A DNA stretch of 64,000 nucleotides from Agrobacterium tumefaciens (lineage in GTDB: Bacteria > Pseudomonadota > Alphaproteobacteria > Rhizobiales > Rhizobiaceae): positions 2,833,501 through 2,897,500 of the forward strand of contig CP048485.1 of the NCBI GenBank assembly GCA_025560025.1, in the 5' to 3' direction. The first letter of the stretch is position 1; each line of letters starts with the position of its first letter. Made by a program: the position numbers and the translations under genes. Shown in pieces: positions 9,180 to 20,185 of the stretch. The notes under the pieces were generated by a model. The model ran no database searches. It saw only the letters and a program-made list of their open reading frames with translations, and was not told where the DNA came from.

Positions 9180-10254
9180 ACTTGATACCTTGAAATCGCA
9201 ACTGATGTCGGAGATCGCCGCCGCTGCCGATGAGCCGGCCATCGAAGCCGTGCGCGTCTCCGCGCTTGGCAAGAAGGGCTCGGTTTCAGAACTTCTGAAG
9301 ACGCTGGGATCGATGACGCCGGAAGAGCGCCAGACCCGGGGCGCTGCCATCAACCAGCTGAAGACCGAAATCACCGACCTCATCGGCGAACGCAAGAACG
9401 GCCTGAAGGATGCCGCCATTGCCGCGCGCCTGAAGGCGGAAACGCTGGATGTCAGCCTGCCGGTTCGCCAGTCGCCGGCCGAGCGCGGCCGCATTCATCC
9501 CATCAGCCAGATCGTCGACGAGATCACCGCGATCTTCGCGGATATGGGTTTCTCGATCGCCGAGGGTCCGGACATCGAGACCGATTACTACAACTTCACG
9601 GCGCTGAATTTTCCCGAAGGCCATCCGGCCCGCGAGATGCACGACACGTTCTTCTTCCAGCCGGATGAAAACGGCGAGCGCAAGGTGCTGCGCACTCACA
9701 CCTCGCCGGTGCAGATCCGCACCATGGAAAGCCAGAAGCCCCCGATCCGCATCGTCATTCCCGGCAAGACCTACCGTCAGGATTCCGACGCCACCCACTC
9801 GCCGATGTTCCATCAGGTCGAAGGCCTTGTCATCGACAAGAAGGCGCATGTCGGCAATCTGCGCTGGATTCTGGAAGAATTCTGCAAGACCTTCTTCGAG
9901 GTCGACAGTGTCGTCATGCGCTTCCGCCCGTCCTTCTTCCCCTTCACGGAGCCGAGCTTCGAGGTGGATATCCAGTGTGATCGTTCCGGCCCCATCGTCA
10001 AGTTCGGTGAAGGCAACGACTGGATGGAAATCCTCGGCTGCGGCATGGTGCACCCGAATGTGCTGCGCGCCGGCGGGCTGGACCCCGATGAATATCAGGG
10101 CTTTGCCTGGGGCATGGGCCTCGACCGCATCGCCATGCTGAAATACGGCATGCCGGACCTGCGGGATTTCTTCAACGCCGATGTCCGCTGGATGAACCAC
10201 TACGGCTTCCGCCCGCTCGACATTCCGACGCTGTTCGGCGGTTTGAGTAACTGA
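9172..10254 (+). CDS. pheS: Phenylalanyl-tRNA synthetase alpha subunit
   Basis: 360 aa. N-terminal coiled-coil tRNA arm (about 1-95), then the class II catalytic domain: [20 protein letters not shown] near 105-124, motif 2 around [12 protein letters not shown] near 175-186, and motif 3 [17 protein letters not shown] near 310-326. With PheT it forms the alpha2beta2 enzyme that charges tRNA-Phe. It starts 8 nt inside the kinase-like gene and is followed after a single base by a small unrelated gene rather than directly by pheT. Confidence 0.97.
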   Translation: MTELDTLKSQLMSEIAAAADEPAIEAVRVSALGKKGSVSELLKTLGSMTPEERQTRGAAINQLKTEITDLIGERKNGLKDAAIAARLKAETLDVSLPVRQSPAERGRIHPISQIVDEITAIFADMGFSIAEGPDIETDYYNFTALNFPEGHPAREMHDTFFFQPDENGERKVLRTHTSPVQIRTMESQKPPIRIVIPGKTYRQDSDATHSPMFHQVEGLVIDKKAHVGNLRWILEEFCKTFFEVDSVVMRFRPSFFPFTEPSFEVDIQCDRSGPIVKFGEGNDWMEILGCGMVHPNVLRAGGLDPDEYQGFAWGMGLDRIAMLKYGMPDLRDFFNADVRWMNHYGFRPLDIPTLFGGLSN

Positions 10255-10255
10255 T

Positions 10256-10678
10256 ATGAATCAAATACTTATCACAACATCGTTGGCATTGCTTAGTGCT
10301 ATCATCGGTGGTGTGATAGGTTCTTATGCCACTCATCGTTTTTCGTCTTACAGAGAGCAAAGCAATAAGCGACGCGAGTTGATCGTGAAGTATCTGCTCG
10401 AGTCTTATGACGCGATTGCCGCTGTCTCGTTCCTAGACCCTAAGGATGAAGCGCAGGCAATTGAAAGAGCCGTCGATAGAATACAAATTTTTGGTGAGCC
10501 TGAGCTTCTCGCCCTGACGAAGAGATTTGCCGAAGAAATCAGGCTTTCTGGCCAGTCGAATACGAATGAGTTGATGATGAATCTGCGGGCACAAATTCGT
10601 CGCGAGCTAGGGCTTAAGCCCGTGTCAAACGAATTTACGATCTTACGGTTTCACGAGTTGAAAGAAGCAAAAAGATGA
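10256..10678 (+). CDS. Small membrane-anchored protein of unknown function inserted between pheS and pheT
   Basis: 140 aa. One N-terminal membrane helix (about 5-24, ending [12 protein letters not shown]), then a basic segment [11 protein letters not shown] and a mostly helical, charged cytoplasmic domain; I do not recognise a named family. The ATG follows the pheS stop by one base, and its TGA overlaps the pheT ATG (ATGA), so it is translationally built into the pheST operon. Base use differs: 51 of the 120 bases at 10261-10380 are G or C (about 43%), against 39 of 60 in a pheT sample; codons such as TTA, ATA and AGA appear. This suggests horizontal acquisition. Confidence 0.75.
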   Translation: MNQILITTSLALLSAIIGGVIGSYATHRFSSYREQSNKRRELIVKYLLESYDAIAAVSFLDPKDEAQAIERAVDRIQIFGEPELLALTKRFAEEIRLSGQSNTNELMMNLRAQIRRELGLKPVSNEFTILRFHELKEAKR

Positions 10679-13098
10679 AATTCACACTTTCCTGGCTGAA
10701 AGAGCATCTCGAAACCGATGCGACACTGGACGAGATTTGCGAGCGGCTGACGGCGATTGGCCTCGAGGTCGAGGACGTCGACGACAAGGCGGCATACAAG
10801 CCCTTCGTCATCGCCAAGGTGGTTTCCGCTGAAAAACATCCTGAGGCCGACCGCCTCAAGGTGCTGATGGTCGATGCCGGTGACGGCAAGCCGGTGCAGA
10901 TCGTCTGCGGTGCGCCGAATGCACGCGCCGGCCTCGTCGGCGCGCTCGCGCGTCCGGGCATGTATGTTCCGGGCATCGATGTCACGCTGGCCATTGGCAA
11001 GATACGCGGCGTCGAAAGCCATGGCATGATGTGCTCCGAAAAGGAGCTGAACATTTCCGACGATCACGACGGCATCATCGACCTGCCGGAAGACGCGCCG
11101 GTCGGCACCTCTTTCGCCACCTATGCCGGGCTCGACGATCCGGTCATCGAAATCAACCTGACGCCGAACCGCCCGGATTGCACCTCGATCTACGGTATTG
11201 CCCGCGATCTCGCTGCTTCCGGTCTCGGCAAGCTGAAAACGAGACCCCTGCCGTCCTTGAAGATCGAAGGCGCAACCCCGGTCAACGTGAAGCTTGAGCT
11301 GGACGATGCGGCGCTCTGCCCTGGATTTTCGCTGCGCATCGTGCGCGGCGTGAAGAATGGCCCTAGCCCGAAGTGGATGCAGCAGCGACTGCTGGCAATC
11401 GGCCTGCGTCCCATCAATGCACTTGTCGACATCACCAACTACATGACCTTTGATCAGGGCCGGCCGATGCACGTCTTCGACGCCGCCAAGGTCAAGGGCG
11501 ATCTTACGGTTCGTCGTGCAAAAGAGGGCGAGACGATCCTCGCGCTCGACCAGCGTGAATATAAGCTCGGCCCGAACAATGTCGTCATCGCCGACGAGAA
11601 AGGCCTCGAATCCATCGGCGGCGTCATGGGCGGTGAACATTCCGGCTGCGACGAAAACACCGTTGACGTATTGATCGAGTCTGCCCTTTGGGATCCGATC
11701 AACATCGCCAAGACCGGCCGTTCGCTCGGCATCATCACCGATGCGCGTTATCGTTTCGAGCGTGGCGTCGATCCGGAATATATGGTTCCGGGTCTGGAAC
11801 GCACCACCGAACTGGTTCTGGTACTGTGTGGCGGCGTCGCCGGCGAAGCCAAGGTCGTCGGTTACAAGGGCCATCAGGCCAAGGTCGTTGATTTTCCGCT
11901 GGCGGAAGTGAAGCGCCTGACGGGTCTGGAAGTCTCGGCGGAAGAGAGCCTCACCATTCTCAAAGGCCTCGGTTTTGGCGTGGAGGGAACGGGCGAACGC
12001 GTATCCGTCACCGTGCCGTCGTGGCGTCCGGATGTTGATGGCAAGGCCGATCTGGTCGAAGAAGTCATGCGCATCCATGGCGTCGACAATATCAAGCCGG
12101 AACCGCTGGAAAGCTTTGGCGCGGTCAACGGCCGCATTCTGACGACGCTGCAGATCCGCACCCGCACTGCGCGCCGTGCCTTGGCAAGCCGTGGCATGCT
12201 GGAAGCCGTCACGTGGTCCTTCATTCCTGAAGCCCAGGCGAAGCTTTTCGGCGGCGGTTCCCCCGCTCTGAAGCTGGCCAACCCCATCGCAGCCGATATG
12301 TCGGACATGCGTCCTTCGCTGCTGCCGGGCCTTCTGACCGCAGCACAGCGCAATGCCGACAAGGGCCATGGCGACGTGGCGATCTTCGAGGTCTCCGGCA
12401 CCTATGAGGGTGATACGCCGGAAACCCAGCGCCGTGTGGCCGGCGGAGTTCGCCGTGGCACGGCCTCGCTCGCAGGCAGCGGCCGCATGTGGTCCAACAC
12501 TGTCAAGGGCGGTGGCAAGCCTGTTGATGTCTATGACGCCAAGGCCGATGCGCTGGCGGTGCTGGAAGCCTGCGGCCTGCCCATGGCCAATGTGCAGATC
12601 GAAGCCGGCGGTCCCGGCTGGTATCACCCCGGCCGCTCCGGCACCATCAAGATGGGTCCGAAGGTCGTGCTCGGTTATTTCGGTGAATTCCACCCGAAGA
12701 CGCTGTCAGAGCTGGATGTTTCCGGTGTCTATAGCGGTTTCGAGATCTATCTCGACGCCATGTCGGAGCCGAAGAAGAAGGCGACCCGCACCAAGCCCGC
12801 ACTTGAACTCTCGCCTTTCCAGGCGGTCAAACGCGACTTCGCCTTCGTCGTCGACAAGTCGGTCGAAGCGGGCGCCATCATCAAGGCCGCAACAAGCGCC
12901 GATCGCAAATTGATCACCGGTGTCAACGTCTTTGACGTTTTCGAAGGTGCATCGCTTGGCGAAAACCGCAAGTCCATCGCCATTGAGGTTCAGATCCAGC
13001 CGGTCGATAAGACGCTGACCGATGAGGATTTCGAGGCCTTGACGGCCAAGATCGTCGGCAATGTCGAGAAATCCACGGGCGGCGTTCTGCGCGCCTGA
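10675..13098 (+). CDS. pheT: Phenylalanyl-tRNA synthetase beta subunit
   Basis: 807 aa, full length. Domains in order: N-terminal region and EMAP/OB-type tRNA-binding domain (about 40-155, with [15 protein letters not shown]), B3/B4 editing domain (about 215-395, with GIARDL earlier and [12 protein letters not shown] near 262-273), B5 DNA-binding-like domain (about 400-475), the inactive class II core, and the C-terminal anticodon-binding FDX-ACB domain (about 710-805, with [18 protein letters not shown]). It starts inside the stop codon of the inserted small gene. A strong terminator follows. Confidence 0.97.
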   Translation: MKFTLSWLKEHLETDATLDEICERLTAIGLEVEDVDDKAAYKPFVIAKVVSAEKHPEADRLKVLMVDAGDGKPVQIVCGAPNARAGLVGALARPGMYVPGIDVTLAIGKIRGVESHGMMCSEKELNISDDHDGIIDLPEDAPVGTSFATYAGLDDPVIEINLTPNRPDCTSIYGIARDLAASGLGKLKTRPLPSLKIEGATPVNVKLELDDAALCPGFSLRIVRGVKNGPSPKWMQQRLLAIGLRPINALVDITNYMTFDQGRPMHVFDAAKVKGDLTVRRAKEGETILALDQREYKLGPNNVVIADEKGLESIGGVMGGEHSGCDENTVDVLIESALWDPINIAKTGRSLGIITDARYRFERGVDPEYMVPGLERTTELVLVLCGGVAGEAKVVGYKGHQAKVVDFPLAEVKRLTGLEVSAEESLTILKGLGFGVEGTGERVSVTVPSWRPDVDGKADLVEEVMRIHGVDNIKPEPLESFGAVNGRILTTLQIRTRTARRALASRGMLEAVTWSFIPEAQAKLFGGGSPALKLANPIAADMSDMRPSLLPGLLTAAQRNADKGHGDVAIFEVSGTYEGDTPETQRRVAGGVRRGTASLAGSGRMWSNTVKGGGKPVDVYDAKADALAVLEACGLPMANVQIEAGGPGWYHPGRSGTIKMGPKVVLGYFGEFHPKTLSELDVSGVYSGFEIYLDAMSEPKKKATRTKPALELSPFQAVKRDFAFVVDKSVEAGAIIKAATSADRKLITGVNVFDVFEGASLGENRKSIAIEVQIQPVDKTLTDEDFEALTAKIVGNVEKSTGGVLRA

Positions 13099-13115
13099 AA
13101 ACGGGTGACGGAATG

Positions 13116-13149
13116 AAAAAAGCCGCGGCAACTGCCGCGGCTTTTTGTT

Positions 13150-13151
<2 letters not shown>
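13116..13151. terminator. Bidirectional intrinsic terminator between pheT and the convergent aldo/keto reductase
   Basis: AAAAAA-GCCGCGGC-AACT-GCCGCGGC-TTTTTGTTT: a perfect eight-base GC stem flanked by A's on the left and T's on the right, so it can serve both the pheT transcript and the minus-strand gene whose stop codon begins at 13152. Confidence 0.92.
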
Positions 13152-14151
<1,000 letters not shown>

Positions 14152-14246
14152 CTGTTCGTCCTTCCAAAGGAACCGCCCGTCATCAGGGCGTGATGAGAAA
14201 ATAGCGTCTCGTGGCGGCAAAAATAATCACTGCAAATCCGTTTGGC

Positions 14247-14267
14247 TTGTTCTATCATTTAGAACAA
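14247..14267. promoter_or_regulatory. Inverted-repeat operator overlapping the LysR start codon
   Basis: TTGTTCTA-TCATT-TAGAACAA is a perfect eight-base inverted repeat with a five-base spacer. Its last base is the A of the LysR ATG. It lies 96 bp upstream of the divergent aldo/keto reductase start. The position suits autorepression by the LysR protein or control of the reductase. Confidence 0.6.
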
Positions 14268-15175
14268 TGAACCGTGTGCAACTCTCTCAACTGGCCGTTC
14301 TCGCCGCCGTTGCCGAAGGCCGCAGCTTTCGCAAGGCCGCCGCCGAACTTGCCATTGCCCCTTCCGCAGTCAGTCATGCGGTGTCGTCGCTGGAGGTAAG
14401 CCTTGGCCTGCGGCTGCTTCATCGTACCACCCGCAGCGTTTCACCGACAGAGGAGGGCAAGCGGCTGCTCGAGACGCTTGGCCCGGCGCTTGCCGATATA
14501 GACATGGTCATCGAGACACTTGCCGAACAGGGTGGGAGGCCGGCCGGCCCCCTGCGCATCACCTTGCCACGGCTTGCCGCCGAGGACCTCATCGTGCCCC
14601 GGCTGGGCGAGTTCCTGCGACTCTATCCCGATATTTCACTCGAAATTTCAACGGATGATCGCTTCGAAGATATCGTTGCGAAGGGTTTTGATGCTGGCCT
14701 GCGGCTTGGCGAGCACCTCGAGGCGGATATGATTGCGGTGAAAGCCAGCGGCGCATGGCGCGGTGCGATTGTTGGCGCGCCCTCCTACTTCGCAGAAAAT
14801 CCACCGCCAATAGACCCAAGGGATCTCATCCGGCATCGTTGCATCCGCCGGCGTTTCGCCAGCGGCTTCATCTATCGCTGGGAACTGGAGAAGAATGGCA
14901 AGCCGCTGGTGGTTGATGTCCAAGGGCCGCTGATCCTGTCGGACCAGAGCCTCATTCGCCGGGCAGCGATTGACGGCGCAGGGCTGGCCTTCGTTTTCGA
15001 GCAGCGTGTCGAGGACGATATCAGGGAGGGAAGGCTGATCCGTGTGCTGGAGGACTGGTGCGCGCCCTTCGATGGCTTTTATATCTATTATCCCTCGCGC
15101 CGGCAGATGCGGCCGGCGCTGAGGGCTTTTGTGGATTTCTTCCGTTTCCGGGGCGATCAGAACTTGATGCGATAG
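14267..15175 (+). CDS. LysR-family transcriptional regulator
   Basis: 302 aa from the ATG at 14267; the frame is open further upstream but only this start gives the canonical LysR N-terminus. Winged HTH at about 5-60 (SFRKAAAELAIAPSAVSHAVSSLE), then a periplasmic-binding-like effector domain (about 92-295) with GPLRITLPRLAAEDLIVPRL at its start. Such proteins commonly control the divergent neighbour, here an aldo/keto reductase. No Shine-Dalgarno is visible before the ATG, and the start codon is the end of a palindrome, so the transcript could be leaderless. Its 3' end overlaps the convergent GNAT gene by 19 bp. Confidence 0.9.
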   Translation: MNRVQLSQLAVLAAVAEGRSFRKAAAELAIAPSAVSHAVSSLEVSLGLRLLHRTTRSVSPTEEGKRLLETLGPALADIDMVIETLAEQGGRPAGPLRITLPRLAAEDLIVPRLGEFLRLYPDISLEISTDDRFEDIVAKGFDAGLRLGEHLEADMIAVKASGAWRGAIVGAPSYFAENPPPIDPRDLIRHRCIRRRFASGFIYRWELEKNGKPLVVDVQGPLILSDQSLIRRAAIDGAGLAFVFEQRVEDDIREGRLIRVLEDWCAPFDGFYIYYPSRRQMRPALRAFVDFFRFRGDQNLMR

Positions 15176-15600
15176 CGGATATGGCCGTCGCTTTTCACGT
15201 AGCTGTCATAGAGCTTCTGGGCGCGGTGGTTATCCTCGCCGGTGTGCCAGTACAGCCGTGACCAACCCTTGTCCTTGCAGATGGCGACGAGATCATCCAT
15301 CAGCGCCCGGCCCGTTCCCTTGCCGCGGATTTCGCCATCGACGAACAGATCTTCCAGATAGCAGTCGGGCGTCTTCACCCAGGTGGAATCATGGAAGTGG
15401 TGAATGGCGAAACCGGCCATGCGGTCGCCGAGCAACGCCACCCGCATGGAGACGCGGGATGCGGGGTCAAGGATACGCGCCCAGGTATGAGCGGTCACGT
15501 CATCGGCAAGATCGACATCGTAAAAGGCGAGGTAGTCGTTCCACAGGCGCAGCCATTCCGTCCGGTCAGCCGGCTGCGCGTCGCGAATTGTGAGCTCCAT
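15157..15600 (-). CDS. GNAT-family N-acetyltransferase
   Basis: 147 aa, a complete GNAT fold: beta1-alpha1 TIRDAQPADRTEWLRLWNDY near 4-23, the beta4 segment CYLEDLFVDGEIRG near 79-92, and the acetyl-CoA pyrophosphate loop RGKGTGRALM near 91-100 (Q/R-x-x-G-x-G/A). C-terminal LYDSYVKSDGHIRYRIKF resembles polyamine/aminoglycoside-type acetyltransferases, but the acceptor is unknown. It lies one base after the aldo/keto reductase gene at 15602-16576 on the same strand and is probably co-transcribed. Its 3' end overlaps the LysR gene on the other strand. Confidence 0.88.
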   Translation of the reverse strand: MELTIRDAQPADRTEWLRLWNDYLAFYDVDLADDVTAHTWARILDPASRVSMRVALLGDRMAGFAIHHFHDSTWVKTPDCYLEDLFVDGEIRGKGTGRALMDDLVAICKDKGWSRLYWHTGEDNHRAQKLYDSYVKSDGHIRYRIKF

Positions 15601-15601
15601 G

Positions 15602-16576
15602 TTATGCGCCCGCCTTGTCGAGCAGCGTCATCATCTCATCCGTCAGCTTTAACTCGACGGCGCGTTTGAAGCTTTCGAGCTGGGACAGGCTGGTGGCGCT
15701 GGCAATCGGTGCGGTTATCGCCTTCTTTCGCAACAGCCAGGCCAAGGCGATATCCGCAAGCTTCGCGCCAGTTTCCACTGCCACCGCATCCATGGCGCCG
15801 AGGACGGCAAGACCGCGCGTATTGACATATTCGCCTACACGGTAGCTGCGGGCGACGCCTTCCGTATCGGCCTTGGCACGATATTTCCCGGTCAGGAATC
15901 CGGCGGCGAGGCTGTAATAATTGATGACGCCGATCTCTTCCTTCTGGCAAAGTTCAGCAAGCGGGCCTTCGAAATCCGCGCGGTTATAGAGATTATATTC
16001 CGGCTGCAGCACGTCATAACGGGGAAGATTGTTCTTCGCAGCCGTATCCAGCGCCTCCTGAAGCTGGCTTGCCGAATAGTTGGAGCAGCCGATGGCGCGG
16101 ATTTTTCCCTGTTCCTTCAGCTTTGCGAAGGCGGTGAGTGTTTCCTCCAGCGGCACCTCCGCATCCGGCTTATGGGCGAGGTAAAGGTCGATATAGTCGG
16201 TTTGCAGCCGCTTCAGCGAGGCATCGACAGCTTCTGCGATCCATTTGGCGCTGAGGCCGGTCTTCTGGCCGCGATTGTCAAAACCGACCTTGGTGACGAT
16301 TACCGCATCTTCGCGCTTCACGCTCGACTGCTTCAGCCATTTGCCGATGATGGTTTCGGACTCGCCGCCCTCATGGCCATCCACCCATGCGGAATAGACA
16401 TCCGCCGTGTCGATGGCGTTGAACCCGGCATCGAAAAAGGCATCGAGCAGGGCAAAGGAAGTCTTCTCGTCCGCTGTCCAGCCGAACACGTTGCCGCCGA
16501 AGACGATCGGGGCGATGGAGAGGCCGGTGCGGCCAAGGCTTCGTTTTTCCACGGGGAATGCTCCTGTTGCTGTCAT
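15602..16576 (-). CDS. Aldo/keto reductase
   Basis: 324 aa. Typical AKR barrel: RSLGRTGLSIAPIVFGGNVFG near 12-32, catalytic FNAIDTADVYSAW near 53-65, VIVTKVGFDNRG near 95-106, DYIDLYLAHKPD near 131-142 and GCSNYSASQLQEAL near 170-183. Residue pattern resembles the YghZ/YajO branch. Different from the reductase at 13150-14151 (only general family similarity). Precedes the GNAT gene by one base, suggesting a two-gene unit. Substrate unknown. Confidence 0.9.
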   Translation of the reverse strand: MTATGAFPVEKRSLGRTGLSIAPIVFGGNVFGWTADEKTSFALLDAFFDAGFNAIDTADVYSAWVDGHEGGESETIIGKWLKQSSVKREDAVIVTKVGFDNRGQKTGLSAKWIAEAVDASLKRLQTDYIDLYLAHKPDAEVPLEETLTAFAKLKEQGKIRAIGCSNYSASQLQEALDTAAKNNLPRYDVLQPEYNLYNRADFEGPLAELCQKEEIGVINYYSLAAGFLTGKYRAKADTEGVARSYRVGEYVNTRGLAVLGAMDAVAVETGAKLADIALAWLLRKKAITAPIASATSLSQLESFKRAVELKLTDEMMTLLDKAGA

Positions 16577-16662
16577 TGTGGCAAGGTTAGCAACTGCTCA
16601 TCCGCATAACCATTCAATTCCTTTGATGGCATTCATCAGGCAAAGGGAGAAAGCTGGCGAGG

Positions 16663-17646
16663 TCAGGCCTGAAAGCCGCGATAGTGGCTGGGCGGAAGGC
16701 GATTATGCTGTTGCCACACGCGCCGCAAATGCCGGGCGGAGGCAAAGCCCGCCCGCTCGGCGATGGCTTCCATATCGAGACGGCTGTTGGCAAGAATGTC
16801 GCGCGCGAGATTGACCCGCATCAGGTTGACGTAGTCGATGACGCTGATGCCGGTATGCTCGCGAAACAGACGCGATAAATGCCGTTCACTCAGCGCGGCG
16901 ATATCCGCCAGCCGTTCCAGCGACCAGTCGCCTGCCGGTTCCGCCATCACCCGGTCCTGAACCCGGTGAATGGCAGGGTGGATGTGGTTGCGGCCGGTGA
17001 GCCAGGGGGAAATCTGTGGGTCGTTGCCGCTGCGCCTGAGATAAACGACCATGGTTTTGGCAATACGTGCAGCGACCGCCGGGGAGGTGAGCCGGGAAAC
17101 CACATGCAGCATGAGGTCGATGCCGGTCGAAATGCCGGCACTTGAGAAACGGTTGCCATCCTCGACGAAAAGGCGGTTCTCCGCCACCTGGGATAGAGGT
17201 GCGATACGGCGCAGCGCTTCGACGCAATCCGCATGCGTCGTGCAGTTCCGCCCGTCGAAAAGTCCGGCCTCCCCCGCCAGCAGTGCACCTGAGCAGATGG
17301 AAACGACCGTGGTGTCGGCGCGCACCGTGTGACGCAGCCACGCCGCCAGCGCCTGCCGTTCCCGGCGCGTTTCCGGCTCGTAATCGAAGCGTGAGGTACT
17401 GCCGGAAATCAGCAGGAACGCATTTTCCGGAAGGGTCGTGGGCAGGGCTTCCAGCCCGCAAAGCCCAAGACCGATGGAGGATTGCTGCTGGTCATGCGCT
17501 GCGATGTAGCGGCAATCGAAACGGATATCCTTCTGCTCCCCGTTGGCATAACGGATAACTTCCAGCGGGCCTGCAATGTCGAGCAGCAGCGCGTGCGGCG
17601 GCACAAGCGTATAAAACGGAATGATGCGTGTGCCGCCTTTGTCCAT
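16663..17646 (-). CDS. GlxA-type AraC-family regulator with DJ-1/PfpI domain
   Basis: 327 aa. The N-terminal half (about 1-185) is a class I glutamine-amidotransferase-like DJ-1/PfpI domain with VVSICSGALLAGEAGLFDG near 115-133 and TTHADC after it; the C-terminal part (about 215-325) is an AraC HTH domain with ERHLSRLFREHTGISVIDYV. Proteins of this architecture (GlxA, CdhR) regulate small-molecule catabolic genes. It follows the isochorismatase-like gene with a one-base overlap (stop TGA shares its A with the ATG), so the two are translationally coupled, and the hydrolase is a likely partner. Confidence 0.9.
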   Translation of the reverse strand: MDKGGTRIIPFYTLVPPHALLLDIAGPLEVIRYANGEQKDIRFDCRYIAAHDQQQSSIGLGLCGLEALPTTLPENAFLLISGSTSRFDYEPETRRERQALAAWLRHTVRADTTVVSICSGALLAGEAGLFDGRNCTTHADCVEALRRIAPLSQVAENRLFVEDGNRFSSAGISTGIDLMLHVVSRLTSPAVAARIAKTMVVYLRRSGNDPQISPWLTGRNHIHPAIHRVQDRVMAEPAGDWSLERLADIAALSERHLSRLFREHTGISVIDYVNLMRVNLARDILANSRLDMEAIAERAGFASARHLRRVWQQHNRLPPSHYRGFQA

Positions 17647-18206
17647 CAGGCGGCCTTTTTAACGGTTGCAAGCACGTCGTCGACGGTAGCGATGCGTGCA
17701 AAGCGGCCTGCCAGCACCAGTTCGGTCCGTTTGCGGATATCGTCCGGGCTGAACACGGTGCCCGAGGCGTGTGTCATCGGAAAGGTAAGCGTCGCCTCGG
17801 TAACGTAGTCGACGCTATAGCCGAAGTCAGAAGCATGCCGCGTCGTTGTTTCGCAGCATTGTTCGGTGCGAATGCCGGAGACGATAAGCCGGTTGATGCC
17901 CTTCTGCGTCAGCCAGATTTCGAGGCCGGTGCCGGCAAAAGCGGAGTGACGGTTCTTGTGGAAGGTGACATCAGGGCTGATCCGCACACCTTCCAGCGCG
18001 CGGATGTAACCGCTTTCCTTTGCAAAGGCCCGGTCACCATCGACATGGAAGATCTGCACGACGGGTATTCCCGCAGCCTTGGCACCGTCAATCAGCGCCT
18101 GCTGTTTTTCCAGATAGGCAGCCAGTCCGCTTTCCTCGAAATAGGGTGCGTGCCGGAAGGATTCCTGAACGTCGATGACAAGAAGGGCTGTCTGAGAAGA
18201 GGACAT
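17646..18206 (-). CDS. Isochorismatase-family cysteine hydrolase
   Basis: 186 aa from the ATG at 18206, which has GGAGA 8 nt upstream; 11 further codons upstream are open. Catalytic triad visible: Asp in ALLVIDVQ near 12, Lys in VTFHKNRHSAF near 82, and Cys in SGIRTEQCCETT near 115. Relatives hydrolyse nicotinamide, N-carbamoyl amino acids or similar amides. Shares one base with the GlxA-type regulator gene downstream. Substrate unknown. Confidence 0.88.
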   Translation of the reverse strand: MSSSQTALLVIDVQESFRHAPYFEESGLAAYLEKQQALIDGAKAAGIPVVQIFHVDGDRAFAKESGYIRALEGVRISPDVTFHKNRHSAFAGTGLEIWLTQKGINRLIVSGIRTEQCCETTTRHASDFGYSVDYVTEATLTFPMTHASGTVFSPDDIRKRTELVLAGRFARIATVDDVLATVKKAA

Positions 18207-18388
18207 TTCATGGTTCTCCATTGGGTTCATGCTTAGCATAATTCACCTTCAAAAGAACGGATGAAAGCAGGAAAACCGACAAAGGCAGGACAGATTCGGC
18301 CATCGTTCTTGCGGGGTCTGCAACGCGTGGCTTGCCAGGCTGCCCGACAATGATAAGTTTCGGAGAGATTGCAGAATGGGAGAACGGG

Positions 18389-19372
18389 ATGCTGCGCTTC
18401 GGAATAATGTCTACGGCAAAAATCGCTCAGGATCATGTCATCCCGGCGATACAGGATGCCCAGAACTGCGTGGTCAGTGCCATCGCCAGTCGTGATCACG
18501 CAAAGGCCCGCGCGGTCGCGGACCGCTTTTCCGTACTCCACGCCTTCGGCTCCTATGAGGCGATGCTGGCATCGGACGTGATCGACGCTGTTTATATTCC
18601 GCTTCCCACTGCGCAACATGCGGAATGGACCATAAAAGCCGCTGATGCCGGCAAACATGTTCTTTGCGAAAAGCCGATTGCCCTGAAAGCCGGGGAGATC
18701 GACGCCCTCATCGCCGCGCGTGACCGCAATGGCGTCGTCGTATCGGAGGCCTTCATGGTCACTTATTCCCCGGTATGGGCCAAGGTGAAGGAGTTGCTGG
18801 CCTCCGGCGCGATCGGAACGCTGAAACATGTGCAGGGCGCTTTCAGCTATTTCAATCGCGATCCCGGCAATATGCGCAATATTCCCGAACTGGGAGGCGG
18901 CGCGCTGCCGGATATCGGTGTCTACCCGACCATCGTGACCCGTTTTGCCACCGGCGCCGAGCCGAAGCGCGTGCAGGCGAGCGTGGAGCGCGACAGGGAA
19001 TTCGGTACGGATATCTATTCCAGCGTCAGGGCCGATTTCGGTGGTTTCGAGCTGAGCTTTTATCTGGCAACCCAGCTTGCCGCCCGGCAACTGATGGTCT
19101 TCCACGGCACGGACGGCTACATCGAGGTCAAATCCCCCTTCAACGCCAATCGCTGGGGTGCGGAAGAGATCGAACTGACCAATCAGGCCCATAACCAGTC
19201 GCAAATCTTCCGGTTTCAGGACAGTCGTCAATACAAGCTGGAGGCGGAAGCCTTTGCCCGTGCAGCGAAAGGCGAGGGGGAAGTCGTTACGCTGGAAAAC
19301 TCGAGGAAGAACCAGCTTTTCATCGATGCCATTTATCGGGCGGCCGAAAAGGATGGCTGGGAGCCGGTCTAA
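18389..19372 (+). CDS. Gfo/Idh/MocA-family NAD(P)-dependent oxidoreductase
   Basis: 327 aa from the ATG at 18389, preceded by GGGAG; an earlier in-frame ATG at 18332 lacks such a site. N-terminal Rossmann domain starting [20 protein letters not shown], with the family EKP motif in [15 protein letters not shown] near 92-106 and the His/Asp helix region [15 protein letters not shown] near 168-182. These enzymes oxidise or reduce sugars and inositols. It stands alone, diverging from the isochorismatase gene and overlapping the next minus-strand gene by 4 bp. Substrate unknown. Confidence 0.9.
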   Translation: MLRFGIMSTAKIAQDHVIPAIQDAQNCVVSAIASRDHAKARAVADRFSVLHAFGSYEAMLASDVIDAVYIPLPTAQHAEWTIKAADAGKHVLCEKPIALKAGEIDALIAARDRNGVVVSEAFMVTYSPVWAKVKELLASGAIGTLKHVQGAFSYFNRDPGNMRNIPELGGGALPDIGVYPTIVTRFATGAEPKRVQASVERDREFGTDIYSSVRADFGGFELSFYLATQLAARQLMVFHGTDGYIEVKSPFNANRWGAEEIELTNQAHNQSQIFRFQDSRQYKLEAEAFARAAKGEGEVVTLENSRKNQLFIDAIYRAAEKDGWEPV

Positions 19373-19740
19373 TCCCGATCCAGCCGCTGCCTTCGAAGCC
19401 GCCTGTAGCCGTAAAGAGCCAACGCCAGTGCGGCGAGTGCCGAAAAGGCAAGCGGGATGAGAGGCTGCACCAGCGGGTTGCGCCATTGCAGCAGGGAAAA
19501 CAGCCCGACGCTCACGATGCGGGAGGTGAGTGTGACGGCTTTTGCCAGAAATCCGCTTACCTCGCCGGACGCATCGCGCCTCGAGCGGCCCATCTGCCAG
19601 CTTGCCGCAAGGCCTGCCGCAGCGCCGGGCAGGCGGGCGGCAAGCGGCTCGATACCGATGTAAAAAATCAGCAGACAGGTGACGGCAAGGTCAACGGCCA
19701 GTCCGTAAATCTCGCTCAGTGCAAAGCGGGAAAACCTCAA
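19369..19740 (-). CDS. Predicted four-helix membrane protein, possibly GtrA-like
   Basis: 123 aa with four hydrophobic stretches (about 10-30, 36-48, 65-85, 92-112) and a basic C-terminus ([14 protein letters not shown]). The length and four-helix plan with a basic loop between helices 2 and 3 recall GtrA-like flippase-associated proteins, but no decisive motif is seen. The C-terminal codons overlap the convergent Gfo/Idh/MocA gene by 4 bp. It follows the 80-aa membrane gene by 12 bp and is probably in one transcript with it. Confidence 0.6.
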   Translation of the reverse strand: MRFSRFALSEIYGLAVDLAVTCLLIFYIGIEPLAARLPGAAAGLAASWQMGRSRRDASGEVSGFLAKAVTLTSRIVSVGLFSLLQWRNPLVQPLIPLAFSALAALALALYGYRRLRRQRLDRD

Positions 19741-19752
19741 AGCCGTCAGCTT

Positions 19753-19995
19753 TTAGAGGGTCGGCTGAGTGGAGCGCGGGCGTTGCAGCACCAGCAGGCC
19801 GATGACGACACCCACAACGCCGAAATTGTAACCGGCGAGCGCAAGCAGCAGCGACATCAGCGGCACGGCCGTGGAAGAAAGCGCCATTGCCACACCATAG
19901 GCGCCGATAATCATCATGCAGATGAAAATAATGCTGAAAACCGAACGCAACGCAACTGCGGTAACGCCGAGTATTGTGGCGGTAAGAAAAATCAT
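19753..19995 (-). CDS. Small hydrophobic membrane protein, unknown function
   Basis: 80 aa from the ATG at 19995, which follows GAGGAGG at a 7-nt distance; a longer frame to 20049 lacks a site. Nearly all of it is hydrophobic, with two or three helices (FLTATILGVTAVALRSVFS, IIFICMMIIGAYGVAM, LLLALAGYNFGVVGVVIGLL). No family recognised. Upstream of the GtrA-like gene in the same direction, so a two-gene membrane unit. Confidence 0.65.
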   Translation of the reverse strand: MIFLTATILGVTAVALRSVFSIIFICMMIIGAYGVAMALSSTAVPLMSLLLALAGYNFGVVGVVIGLLVLQRPRSTQPTL

Positions 19996-20185
19996 GATGC
20001 CGCCTCCTCTTTGGTTGCCGGGCCTTGGGAGAAAACCTAGCGTCTTCACCCCTAACGAACCCTTGTTTTCTCCTCCATTCCCTCTTTTCCTAACTCGTTA
20101 GTTGAGGATATGGTTTCATCACCGTTAAAATTGGGCAGACCGGTGCCAGCATTTCCGAATCGACGGGTTTTGGTTACAAACGGGC

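Noticed and set aside
9286..10200. Minus-strand open frame over pheS
   Set aside because: A shadow of a GC-rich coding region; pheS is unmistakable on the plus strand.
10651..12693. 680-codon minus-strand frame over pheT
   Set aside because: Antisense to pheT; protein composition is arbitrary and there is no start site.
18233..19486. 417-codon minus-strand frame over the Gfo/Idh/MocA gene
   Set aside because: Antisense shadow; the plus strand shows the EKP motif and ribosome site.
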